From: Marisa cornuarietis | Lineage: Eukaryota > Mollusca > Gastropoda > Architaenioglossa > Ampullariidae | DNA: 64,000 nt | Reading direction: 5' to 3' | Assembly (NCBI GenBank): GCA_004794655.1 | Contig: SMMW01000540.1 | Coordinates: forward strand, 957,501-1,021,500 | Shown here: positions 18,889 to 55,641 of the stretch, in pieces | Position numbering within the stretch: the first letter of the stretch is position 1 | Layout: each line of letters opens with the position of its first letter | Made by a program: the position numbers and the translations under genes | The notes under the pieces: generated by a model | Database searches by the model: none | What the model was told of the DNA's origin: nothing | What the model saw: the letters and a program-made list of their open reading frames with translations, nothing else

Positions 18889-19600
18889 CAGTCGAATCCG
18901 GTTAATTGGACCAGCCGCTTTTTTGGACCGAATCCTAAAGAACCGAAAAAAATCCTATTACATAAGCCTAATATTATTCGCTTATTTGGACGAAAATTCC
19001 GTTTAATCGGACCAAAGAATGTGAGAACAAATAAGAAAAAGAAGCCACAAGTCATCTGCTTTCAACATTTGGTCTTGGAGATGGATGTGGACACGCTGAT
19101 TAAACGTGAAAATGATGCCCCTAACTAGTTGGTGCAAGTGACAGCACAGGGTGCCAGGAAATGCATTGAAACTTTGTTCCGCTGTTTCATGCAGGAAGGA
19201 AATGAAGGCAGTCCCATTGCTGTGTTAGAAGTTTGTGGTGATTTTGTTCAAGTTAGTCTGTCAACAGAACGTGTCAAATCATGCTTGATAAGTTCTTTAA
19301 ACATTGATGAAATTTGGTAAGAACGTTTTTTTATTGTGCTTCGCACGCTGAGTATCGTGTAGATCATTACGAAGAATTTTTTTGTAAATTTATTTTTTAA
19401 TAAACAAAGTTTGTAAGCAAAAGTAGGTTTTTTTTTCATATGTTCACCACAGGTGTTGAACAATAAAGGTCATAATGACATTTTAATATGCTAGCACGCC
19501 CCGTCTTGTAACAACATACATGTTCGTATAATCGGACCAGCCATTTATTAGGACCAAAATGATCGTATCCAGTTGTGGTCCAATTAACCAGAATCGACTG
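18889..19600 (+). mobile_element. non-autonomous pogo/Tigger-like element with TA duplication
   Basis: Terminal repeats CAGTCGAATCCGGTTAATTG (left) and the complement of CAGTCGATTCTGGTTAATTG (right), flanked by TA on both sides. The 712-bp body keeps a transposase C-terminal relic (TAQGARKCIETLFRCFMQEG at about 19140-19200), so it looks like an internally deleted copy. Confidence 0.85.
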
Positions 19601-19900
19601 TAATCCCACAGGACATCATACATATTGTATGTGATCCCAACATGCCAAATCAATATAACTATTATGATCAAGTGCATTATTAACCCACAAGTTTTAAACC
19701 ATCACAGATTTAAAAAAAAAGAATCTGCACAAAACATGAGGTCAGATCTTGCAAATCAGATCTCTGAAAAACACATTCAGTGAATGGATCAAGAAACATT
19801 GGGATGGAATTCAATATCCAAAATCAACAAATTAGGACAGAAAGAAAATCTGTAAATGCAAACCCACTACCAGCAAAATGTCAGCACTGATGATGTAGCC

Positions 19901-20077
19901 CAGCGTTTCTCAACCTTTTACTTGTCACGCCCCCCCAGACGAATAAAGGTACGTCCGCGCGCCCCCCTTAGCCACTAATACCTATATGAGATATGAGAAA
20001 ATGACCGCCTTTGCGGCCCCCTTTTCAGCAGCTTGCGCCCCCCTTGGGGGGCGCGCCCCCCAGGTTGAGAACCGCGG
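19901..20077. mobile_element. hAT-type MITE with 8-bp target duplication
   Basis: Starts CAGCGTTTCTCAACCTTT and ends AGGTTGAGAACCGCGG. Both ends touch a perfect 8-bp duplication, ATGTAGCC (19893-19900 and 20078-20085). The 177-bp GC-rich body has C-run and G-run palindromes. TIR sequence and 8-bp duplication fit the hAT superfamily. Confidence 0.88.
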
Positions 20078-22594
20078 ATGTAGCCAATAACCAAAACTTT
20101 TTAAATGCCGTGGACAGACTTATCATGTCATCATGCCTACAAACCTTAAATAACAACAGACACAGGCACTACAGAGGCATCACCAGGAAAAATATCTGCC
20201 CAACATCTGACTATTCTGCTGCTTATCTTGACAGTTTAAATAAAAGATGAACTCTAAAGACACAAAAATGATGCTACATGAACAGAGATATTTCCTAATT
20301 TACAGTACACCTAGTTTATTACCTGCTACGTCATTTTCGTTGTTCAATGCTAACCTGCATTTGGTCAATGTCTCTTCTGTGTGCTCTCAGTATCAAAACA
20401 CTGCTTATATCATAATGCCAACATTTTGACTGTGACCAGGACCAGTCTGCCTCCAGTTTTGTATATATCTGGGATTAACATGAAAGCATAGGGTCTCTAT
20501 TTGGGGGGGGGGTTGTTTTGTTTTCTGTGGTTGTTGACATGGAAAAATTCTCCTAAAACTGAGAGTATGGAAAAATGAAATCTTAGATGTGTTGCTTCCA
20601 ACACCTGAAATAAATAAATCCTCCAAAGATTTTGCAATCCTGATTTAAGTTCTCACCCTATATGGCCATTACTATCTTCTCATATTCATGTTTTAGTCCA
20701 GCTGGCGTGATAATTTTTTGTTTTTTGCTATACCTGAAAATAGCTGTTTGCTCCCAGTGAAACAACCTGCCACTGAAGAACCTGATCAACATCACAAATA
20801 CACAAATACTCTTTAGCACAGGGCTCACATAAAAGGACCGCAATAATATCTACTTTTACCAACACGCCTATAATGTTTAAATCCCTTATCAGCATTACTA
20901 ATATAAATGGATAAGTGGTGATACGTTGGTACTTATGTCACAGCATGTTATGAACTTAGTTTTATCCAGACAGAACAACTGCAGAACAATTAGTGATTTG
21001 GACAATATTTGTGGTAACATCATATTTAGATGATTTATAAAAGATCTACTTGCCCATGGAACCGAAAAACACAGCTGATGTACCCCGTAAGGGGAGACGA
21101 GATTGACAAGTCATGATCCTTGTGGTTGTGTACTTGGCCCCAATGTATATTACCAAAAAGATATTTGTCACCGCAATCTAACAAAGCTTTAAAAAAAACT
21201 GGTTAAATCAGCTGAGCAAATAGTAACAGGCAGTTCAACATTTCACAAAATAATATTTAAGCAGGCAATGATTGTGGGCTCACACATTCCATGGGTCGAA
21301 CATGTCTACTGTGATGTGAATTGTTCAACCCTTTACAGGATTCTGTATTTTGTGATTCTTTAACTGCAGGTAACATTCACTCCTAAAATACCCATTTATA
21401 GCTGAGCAAGGTATGCTGTCAACAACTGAAACAACAAATCAGTAATTAAAAAACTCACCACCATTTCTCAAATGACATACATACATAAACTTAGTTTTCA
21501 AAATTATTCCAGCACAAAAGCAATAAAAATTATTTTCATTGTTCCATAATGTGTCTGTGTAGCTTAAAATTAAATTAAAAAAGCAACAAAAATGTTGAAT
21601 CAAAGCTTAATTTAACATTCATGAGGTCATTTAAAATAATTCTATGAAACACAACTGTGCTGAAGTTATCTTGCCTAAAATATATGTTCCTAATTAAGGG
21701 CCCTGTCACAAATGAAACTAATAAGACAATTTGAAAAACTGTCACAGACAGTTAAAACTGTATCAGAAAAGGTCGGATGCAAAATTTGCAAATTAAAAAT
21801 ATCACCATATTAAAAGCAGTCTGCTATCAGAAAACTACCGGAAGTGAAGCTCAAGCTGCTAAAGTTGTTGATGATTGTATCAGGTAGGGTCACGTTGCAA
21901 CTTTTCAGGTTGCAAATCAAAACAACTGACCATTAACCATACAGTCAGCTAGTTCAGCAAACTAGTCCTGAGGATTCAAAGCATACCTAAACTTTGCTAA
22001 CCTTAAGTTTCCAAACATCGTCCCAACATATCTGCTCTGAGACACCAAAAGAACATTTATCAAGAGACAATCAGATTTACCATATGTTTATTGCTGCTAA
22101 TCTGGTGATCTGTTAATGAAACCCTGTTTCAATCTTCAGGGGAAAATGATAGTCTTGCATTCAGCAACTAACGAAATAAAATTTATGATTTTAAATGCTT
22201 CTTATCAGTGATCAACATCCCTCACCATTATAAAAAAAAATTCACCTCCAGCATCAGTGACTGGGGAGATAAGGTATGTGCTCTTCCTCCTTAAAGCAAT
22301 CATGTGTATAACACTAGCCCACAATTGTCTTATTCCATCAGACTAAAGCAGAACAACAAACAAAATGAAACCAGCAGTGATTGCACTTCGGAATAAATGA
22401 GCATTATGCAAAAGATGCACTTTAAAAACATCTAAATATGCAAACCTATATAATCTAACTATGACATTGCATATACAATAACCAGCAACAGGCTTGTATG
22501 ATTAAGGATTATCAAGATTGAAAGTCTTTCCTCTTTAGAAGCACATTATTAGCTGTCAGCTTCAAAACAAAGCTTCATTGCAGGCTGTCACTTT

Positions 22595-22600
22595 TTTATT
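22595..22600 (-). terminator. candidate polyadenylation signal of FCHSD gene
   Basis: TTTATT on the plus strand (AATAAA on the minus), about 356 bases past the stop at 22956. More distal copies exist (for example 15598-15603), so a much longer 3' UTR is possible. Confidence 0.3.
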
Positions 22601-22955
22601 ATTATTACAAACGAAAGTGCAATGTTTGTCCACAATGTTGTCCCTACCTGCGCAATGAGCATTCTTCTGAATGGATACCTGCGCATTACAAATGGACATC
22701 ATCATCATCATCATACCTGTTGTCCACCTGCATTCTAAGTAATAAAGTGACAGAATGAAGATCTCTTTATGTAAATAATTTTTCTCCCTTCTCACAGTCA
22801 AGAATCAGCATTCAAAAAGAATATCTGTATCATGTTTACATTTCATAACATCTTGGGCGCTGCTCTCTGTATCATATTTACACTGTGTTTGAGACAGAAG
22901 GGATGTGACCTGCACAGAAACCGGACACTGAAAAGGTTACAGCCGCCAGTTCTGG

Positions 22956-47565
<24,610 letters not shown>

Positions 47566-48029
47566 CTGCACACATATTCTGCCAGTCAGCATGGAGATGA
47601 AGATCGACACTAGACAGCTTGTCTTCAGAAACCAGCTGATGCTATAAATCATGCATACAATTCTTACAATGTTTCTTTACCCCAGCAACATTTTATAAAA
47701 GGAACACAATTTGTACTCCCCCATTTCCCTAAAAGCAAATATAATTTTTTTACGCTGGTGACTGCAATCTAAGTTTTCACTTGGAGAGGAAAATGGGCGC
47801 CATCAAGTGTATAAGCCCAGATACAGGATAATGGATACTGGCTACAAAAGAAAGGTAATGGGGGATTAGTGGAAGCCCAGATCAATAATGACCATGCTCC
47901 CTACCAGCAGGCTCCATGGTGTGGATCGCGAAAAATGTGCTATTGGAACCAAAGCAGATATTAGTTGTGAGCAGGAGATGTTCCATTGGTAAGTGGAACG
48001 TTTGCACATTACACCATTGTGGAAAAGTG

Positions 48030-49515
48030 AAGCAGCTTTCCCCATGAACTATAACGGTAGTGGTGGGACATTGTGGAACTGGTGAAGGTCAGATGGCTAG
48101 GATTTGGGGGGACAATAACTAAGGCCACAAAATGTGGTCCAGTGGGGAAGATGCCAGACATGAGCCCAGCATGGGCTTCCTCATGCACAAGAAGGTGGTC
48201 GATCAGAGCCGTCATCAGCTGTACACCCACATCCAGCAGGGTGATCTCCATAATGATCTCTGCCAAGCCTCACAATGTCACCATTGCCAAAGTGCATACT
48301 CCAACTTCCACGCATTAAGACAACAAAGTAGAGGAGTTTTACCAACAGCTAGACGAGGTTATAAAAGCAAGACCGAACAAAGGGCATCATTGTTGTACTC
48401 TGAGATTGGAATGCCAGGGTCGACCCAGATATCTATCAACAAAACCAATGACATGGACCTCAGACTCCTAGAGTTAGCACAGAGCCATCAACTCACCTTA
48501 GCCAACACCTTACATCCCCAAAAGAAATTGAGCACAGCCACTTATGGATTGGTTCATAATCAAACTGACATGACGCTTCAAACACAGCATCAACAAGGGC
48601 CAAGACAAACACAAATCCTGGTGCTGACATTGACAGCGACCATGATCCTGTCTTAACGAACCTGAAGCTGAAGCTGAAAGTGAAGCGCCTCTCAAACACC
48701 CCCTGAATTTAGTTTGATTTGGAGAAGCCACAAGAGCCAGATTGTAGCGGTCTTCAAGGTCACAGTTGGACATAAATTCGGGGTACTGAACTTGGTGGAC
48801 TGTATTGTAGACACCCTCACTGGAAATAATGAAAAGGTACTACTGTCAACAGCCCAGAAAGTTATAAGGCATCAAAGGAAGAAGAAACAACAGTGGATAA
48901 CAAACAACATCCTAGATCCCTGTGATCAAAGGAGGGCCTTAAAGACAGACAGGAAAAGCAAACGGGAAGCGGCTTTCAAATACAAAGAAATGAACTGTCC
49001 CACAAATAAAGGGATGAAGGCAGCAAAAGAGATCTACATGAATGGGATATGGCTCCAAAAGGTAAGCACCTTTAAGTGATCTCCAATGACGGCAGTTTCA
49101 TAACAGCGACAATGGCAAAGCTGGACAGGGTCTGGCACAGAAATAACATCAGGTTTACTGTAAAGTATAATCTGTACAAATCGCTTGTAGTACCGATCCT
49201 GCCTTATGGATGACTTAGTATGAAGTGCGGTTGCCACACTCGTTGGACACCAGGAACCTCTACTTGCAACAGTCAAGCGACGTAAGCTCGATTTGGCCAC
49301 GTGACCCTCCACGACACCTTGTCGAATAATGTCTTTCAAGGTACCCTGGAGGGTGGTCAACTTACGAACGTCGAGGACTGGACTGGTCGTTTTGCACAGG
49401 ACCTGCTCACTATCGCTCAAAATCGGCGCGTTGCGGGCCTTGTCAGTTGTCGCATCTATCCATGTGCTCTCCCACAACGACAGGTACCAGTCAACGGACA
49501 ATCGAATGACTGAGT
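48030..49515 (+). mobile_element. LINE relic: endonuclease and reverse-transcriptase fragments
   Basis: Plus strand, several frames. Endonuclease-like pieces (VRWLGFGGTITKATKCG; MDLRLLELAQSHQLTLANTL), a lysine-rich linker (VIRHQRKKKQQWITNNILD, CDQRRALKTDRKSKREAAFK, 48714-49060), then DGSFITATMAKLDRVWHRNN and YKSLVVPILPYG near 49085-49210, and a tail GHVTLHDTLSNNVFQGTLEG (49290-49350). The order matches the endonuclease/RT LINEs common in marine invertebrates. The central RT domain appears deleted between about 49070 and 49090. Confidence 0.8.
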
Positions 49516-49899
49516 CTAAATTTTCAAATTTTAACCTCTCTTTCCACTAAATGGTATTAAGAAACCGTTTTCGTTAAGTAATGGATACCACTTTTTGTCT
49601 TCGTTCAATGAAAACTGCAGTCTTTCTTTTCCAACTTCTTCCTCCCCTACAACCAGCACTCCCATAAAACTGCATAATTAAATTCAATTAGACTTGTTAA
49701 ATACTCAAAATCTTACCCACCAGGCCCCAAATACAACACTATAAATCAATGGACCCATTAAATCTGTTTCCTTAAAAGCAACGCATATTGTGGGGTACAA
49801 AGCAAGTCATGTGGGGAAGGCTGAGGCTCGGTCATAAGGCTTGTCCAAATCTTATCGATTATGAGGCAAACAAAGCTTTAGCTGCTGAGCCCATGAGTC

Positions 49900-50225
49900 T
49901 TCATTAATATTAATGTGTGTTGTTGCACAATGGGCCCCTGCCTTCATTCCCATCATTAAGCAGTTTCCATCACTCTTAATAATCGATTTTTGGAGCTACC
50001 CAGTGACGGGAGGCACACAAAGAAAGAACGTGTCTGCTGATCCTTTCTATCTCAAACACACTTCCGTGTTGCACAGGCATCGGGTACCAAAGAACACTTT
50101 CTAACGGACTGCCCCCTCCATGCACTCCAGATTTCCACCCTGTGGCCTGAAGCAACAGATGTACAAGTTGTGTGTCTGGCGAATGGCCCACTCAAAATAT
50201 TGCCCCATCCTCAAAAACATTAACA
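49900..50225 (+). mobile_element. second LINE relic: 3' end with zinc-knuckle-like motif
   Basis: The frame around 50085-50222 reads TKEHFLTDCPLHALQISTLW, then PEATDVQ. This resembles the terminal TTEHLLQ.CP.....R..WP motif of RNase H-bearing I-like LINEs. The upstream part (KNVSADPFYLKHTSV) may belong to it in another frame. Confidence 0.6.
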
Positions 50226-50229
50226 TCGA

Positions 50230-53200
50230 AGTTTGAAGCCACAAACAAGCAACCACTTAAAGCAGACAAAATTAGCTGATCTGGAAATATAAATGTCTAC
50301 ATGAAGTTGTACCAGAAACTAATTTTACTGTTGATATATAAGAAATTGCCAATGGTTAAATCAAACGAGGAAGATTTCAACATTTTTAAACCAGTCAGCA
50401 GAAACACTGGCTGTTGCCGTTCTCAATGCATGCAGCAATTCTTTACCAAAGATTTAAGATGATTTAATAAGGGAACGCCCATTAACGAATGGCAGACTGA
50501 ATGCCAGTCAGTACCAGAGATCCCATCCGTTCACAATCCCTTCCTGTATCTTTCAAAATACAGACTTACAGCAAGTGACGCTTGTACAGCGGAAAGAGTG
50601 AGCTAACAACACTGCTTAAGCCTGCATATGAACTTCCAGCTTGGATAAAAATCTCTTGAGTTTTTGTCTTCATGGACGTGGGTTGAACTTTTGACTTCAT
50701 CTGTCATATTTAATCAGAAAATTTTGATTGCATATGCTTATGCCCACTAGTTGTATACTCCAGGAAGCATGATGAATGAAAGAAGCATTATATACAATTT
50801 GTTCAGCTGACATATGACTGTATTGACTACAATTTACTTCTCTGGAATGCAATGTTATATCACGGAAATAAAATGTTATATTAAAAAATAATAATAATTT
50901 TTAGCGTTGTCTGCTAAATGCCAATGATCAACATTACAAAGAAGGAACATTGTTTTGCCTTGAGACAATACATTTTAGATATAAAAATATTAATGTACAT
51001 TTAATTCTACTTAGACTACTACAATTGTTTTAATTCTAATTACATTTGCCGAAGATTAAAAAACTCTTGAGTTTTCGTTTAAAGTTTGATTTGGTTGCTG
51101 TGGGGAGTTAAGCTGTGAGAGAAGATGAGGACATCAATATTGGAGGAGGATGAGTATTACAGACGTCTTACGCCGCCATCGAACAGTAACAATCACCATT
51201 TTATGGAAAAAAAACACAAGACTTTGCACTGTTAAACAATTTTTAAAACAAATCTTTTACTAAAGGAATTCCAAGCCAGTTTTAGAAATATGAAGCAGGA
51301 GAACAGAGAGCGAAATGAGAGAAATACAGAAACCTTCAAGCAAACATCCAGTGGACCTTGAGTCCGAAAAGATGACTACTAAGATTAAACTCAAGATCTT
51401 TGCCATCTGTTCACCACTGTTCACTCATAAATAGCGTTCTCTCTTTCATCACCCTCTCCTCCTAAAGATGAAAATGAAGAAATGAGAAGGGCACAGGAAG
51501 TAGAGATGCCTATCTCATTTTTGAACGCCAAAGAAGAAACACTCAGGAAGAGGCATAGGAGTTAGCTTAAAGGAATAGTAGAGCACAAAACTGTTTCCTA
51601 ATGACTAGGTAAAGTCTGGTGCTGAGTACTATTTCCTCAAATTTGGGTGAATACCCTCCTTTCCATTTTCAAGACACACGTCTACAAACATCACCAAGCA
51701 CAGAAGAGGTCAACAGCGCAAATGTTTGGATAGTGCATGGATACATTTACATTGTAAAGGCCCCAGCATCAGATAGCTGTGGAAAATATGTTAATCAGAC
51801 TAATTGTGATGTTGCAAGTTTGGTCTAATTCTGGTGCATGGTATATATGTCGATGTATATCTTAACAGAAGAAGGCTTTCACCCAGATTGGAGAAATAGT
51901 AATATCATACTGCGCTTTAATCAATCATTTAAAAAGTTTGTACTCCACTAGTTCTTTAAGGATTGTAGTATCTCTCTCACACTCTTTCTCTCAAGCTAAA
52001 AAAAAGCTCCCCCATCACCCTCCTCCATCACTGCCGCTATCACTACCACCGCCATGCTGCTGGTACCATCAACCCACAGGCAGCTCAACTGCTGAATATG
52101 CTAGTCTTTTTTTTTTCTTCGCAAGTGCATGTACAAAGCAACTGCCGTTTCCTTATATAAACTTCCCATGTGCTGGTGGTCTCCCCCTAACACGCCACCA
52201 CCCACACCCCTCCTTTCCCGTGCTGATGAGTCAGCTCGCAAGTATACTTCTGAGAACATTTTGAAAAAAAAAACTTCAAAAACAAAGGGTGGGTCATCGA
52301 AACTGTACACAACGGCCACTACGGTCACGCAAGAGTTATTCCTACAGTTAACCGAGAATGTCTTTGCTATGAAGCAACAAAAAAGATAACAGTCTGCACC
52401 CGAAAAACATTTCAAGGCAAAGCTTGGAGCAAGCTGTGAGCGACCACAAGTACTGACCAATGGTGTTAGCAGTTAGCAGTGGTATAGGCAAATAAACTAT
52501 AAGTCGTATAGCGTGCGATGGGGAGAGGGGGTTACTGCGAGAGGAAAATGCACAAACAAAATTTATTAGCACTATTCCGTTAGGACAAGCTAGTCAGAAA
52601 AAGTTCACGTGCCTGAACAATTTTTTTTCAATGTACTGTGCTAGATCTGCCCAGTATGCCCAGAAAATAGCTCGAAATTGCCGAGCAAAAACTGCTGCGA
52701 CTCTTGTAAGTGTGTCATCGGTAATCCACGCCGATCACAACAGCTGTATGCGTGCGCTAATGCACTGGTTCTGCCGCAGATAAGTCATAAAAGCTGACAG
52801 TGCTGTCAGTGCTTCGACCCTGCATGTATATAAGTTGAAGGGGAGAAACGGGGAGAAAGATACAAAGTGCGTGTGTGTGAAAATTTTTTGTCACATTCAA
52901 TCTAACCAAACTGGCAAAAGCACAAACAAAACCTAAAAAGCCCTAGACGCATATTGTCACCATCACACCACCCCATCATTATCTGTACATTACGCGCAAT
53001 AGTTTGAAATAAAAGCACTCCCACATGTTACTACCCAACATACTTTGTCGATTGAACAGTATTTATACTCCCACATGTTACTATAAATACTGTTCAATCG
53101 ACAAAGTATGTTGGGTTACGAAATCGCTTTGCTATCAACGGCCCCTTACAGTACTTCTTTAATGGTTCATATCCGCGATGCGGTGAAATTTGAGACGGGG

Positions 53201-55546
53201 GAAATACGTGTATGGAGGTGATATCCTGGTACGTGTTCAAACCCCCCAGATGGACGTACATCCGTCTCACACCTCACGAGGCAGCTCTATTGCTCATTTT
53301 ACGTGACATTTTTAAAAGAAACTGGAAAACGAATAAAACTGAAAGAAATGCAAGCCTATGCATCACACGTTTCTCAAAGGGGAGTGAGAGGGAGAAAATT
53401 TGCGTTTCGCGCCAAGCTAGCAATTAAGGTCATATTGCTGGAAAGCAATCGGTCCTGTTACTCCTGTAAACGGGTTCCATGTCAGAGAAAGACCAGTGTG
53501 CCCAGGACGAGATGTGAGCCGAGGATCCGATCCTCACTGTATCCGTTATGTCACTGGACCGTCCAATGAGACGCAGAAGTTGGGTAAACAATTTGTGTTT
53601 GTAAAGCGTAAAGTGTATGTATGAATCTCAGGAGAGTTTGGCGACACGGCAAAGTAATACAGCATATAACACAAAAAGTACATGTTTCCGCCCGCACCAC
53701 CAACCACCACCCCACCCCTACACATATTTCCCACCCTGAACGATTGTAGGGCGAGAGAAAGAACAGCCAAAACAAATGATGGTGAAGACAAAAAAGGGGT
53801 GAGGAGTGTGTGTGTGCAAAGAAAAACGACTGAGTACAAATTTCAATAACAGCTGCTACTAACTTCTCCACCAGATGGCATTCCAACAAAGTAACCTCCC
53901 CTACTTTGTCAGTCTCACACCGACTTGCCACGTGGACGTGTCAGCACAGAGGCAGAAAAGACGGCCAGTAGCACAGCTTCTTACACACATTGATTTTGAT
54001 CCTATTTCACACCATTTACAGACAGCTGCTAAATATCTTTGTAGGGTGATGCTTGAATCACCCTCCGACAGGTCCTGGCATTGATTACACAATCCGCCAA
54101 TGCACTGCCAGCCGGTGCCAAACCATGAACAGAAACTGTATATCAGTCCAAAACTATGCAACTACAGCCTCCAGAAAGGGATCTTGCATTAACTTTACGA
54201 GTAAATATCCATAAGGATTGTTTTGAGACGTTCTCGAATCCTACCACAATCAAACCGAAGTTACTCTGTAGTTGTTTGTTCGCTATTCCTGTGGCTGTTT
54301 ATTTTATAGTCGTGCCTTCAATCCTAGGTCTAGTGGGAGTTGTTGGCAGCACAGCTGTGGGAGGAGACGGCAGCTGTGGTCTTAAACGCTGATCGAGTTG
54401 GCAAAGAACTCGTCAACCAAAAAAAAAACAGCTACAGCGTCAAAAATGGGATAGATGTTATATGCGAAGGTACATTTTCAATATAATTTCAAGGAGTTTT
54501 AAGTGGATAGGAAAAAGAGTATGAATGCAAGAGGAAACTTTCTTGAAACTGCAGGAAATCTCTCTGACAAACATTTAAAATGATATCCGAGCACCCGTTA
54601 GGCCACTTGTGTCCCTCCCCCCCCCAAGGGCACTCTTATGAAAGCAGTTTAGTTGAAAAACAAAACAAATGAATGTAGGCACGATTACAGCCACAGGAAA
54701 TAGCGAATAAAGAACGTACAGTAAACCGTAGCAGCTGGGAAACGTTCTGGAGCTTTAGACTAGCTCTCAGTATTTTTGTTGTTGTCTTCTATGACCTGTG
54801 GTGAGTTTTGTCCCTATTATTTGACACATATGCTTCTTTGTCTTTCTGTTTCAATGATTTTCTTGTCTGCGGGGATTTAGTTCCAACAACGGCCTTCTGC
54901 ATTCCAATCGAAAGCCAGCTGACGGTTTATTACGCCATTCATCGCATGATTTTGTTTGGATCTACAGTTTGATCTATACCTACAGACTGCATTTGCTGCG
55001 TCCCCAGCTTATCTACGATTATCTATGGACAAGAACTATTTGTATTAACTAAGCAGTTACAACATGAGATTATTCTCTCACATTACTGTAGTTTCGTCTA
55101 TCGCCATGAACTGTAGACAGTCATACCTGCTGCCGGCTCTGGTTCTCGCCGTGACCTGCTGCCTGCCTTTTACATAAGAGGACTGCCAGAACTAGCGGTC
55201 ACACAGATCCTGTGGATTATACTACATGCTCTGAAATACTTGCATAGTGGAGGTAACATACACAGGGGCGTGTCTCACTGGCATCCACAACTCTCTCCAC
55301 AATCCTTACGACTGGCGCCAGTGAACAGACTATAACTACCCCAACATGCTGTTGATTGCCTCCTGTGGCTCAATCCAGAAATTCTTGAACAGAATCTGGC
55401 TTTTCTGGTGATTTTAAAAATAACCTGATGATCGTACTACAAGAATTCGGCTGTTCTAAAACTAACACATGCAATAGCACATCCATGTCATTGAGCTTTC
55501 CGTACTAAATGAACTGCAAAATCATTAAATAAATGTGTGAGCTCAC
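50230..55546. other. no coding region recognised
   Basis: Either a large first intron of the FCHSD gene or intergenic DNA. Contains the hairpin at 53033-53116. I looked on the minus strand for the missing F-BAR exon (ECDLLED-type) and did not find it. Confidence 0.45.
53033..53116. repeat. perfect 35-bp inverted repeat with 14-nt loop
   Basis: The stretch 53033-53067 is the exact complement of 53082-53116 (arm starts ACCCAACATACTTTGTCGAT). The loop CTCCCACATGTTAC also occurs upstream at 53018-53031 as part of a longer direct repeat. Confidence 0.95.
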
Positions 55547-55641
55547 CGACAATCCTTCTCAAACAGAACGATGCGAATAATGGAGGAAGAAACATCCTGC
55601 ATAAACCTCTGCATTGATTCCAAGGTTACCTTGTCGGCCAT
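55547..55641 (-). other. unassigned 32-codon ORF, possible first exon
   Basis: Minus strand: ATG at 55641 in the context GCCGCCATGG, reading MADKVTLESMQRFMQDV and SSSIIRIVLFEKDCR, with a GTGAGC donor-like site overlapping the stop. A GTAACC site after MADK would also give a phase-0 end that fits the FCHSD exon at 47565. I do not recognise the peptide, and it does not supply the missing F-BAR helix. It may be a 5' exon of FCHSD, of another gene, or chance. Confidence 0.3.

Larger units (their letters stand above)
15601..22594. other. AT-rich region downstream of FCHSD gene; no CDS recognised
   Basis: No coding exon was recognised on either strand. It holds a 36-bp tandem repeat (16109-16180), a pogo-like element (18889-19600) and a hAT MITE (19901-20077). 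It could be distal 3' UTR or intergenic DNA. Confidence 0.5.

Noticed and set aside
48132..48656. 174-codon ORF as a host gene
   Set aside because: It reads through a LINE endonuclease relic; the other frames carry the recognisable endonuclease peptides.
50670..50725. Minus-strand peptide MTDEVKSSTHVHEDKNSRD, considered as the missing F-BAR exon
   Set aside because: No similarity to the F-BAR start and no suitable splice donor in phase 0.
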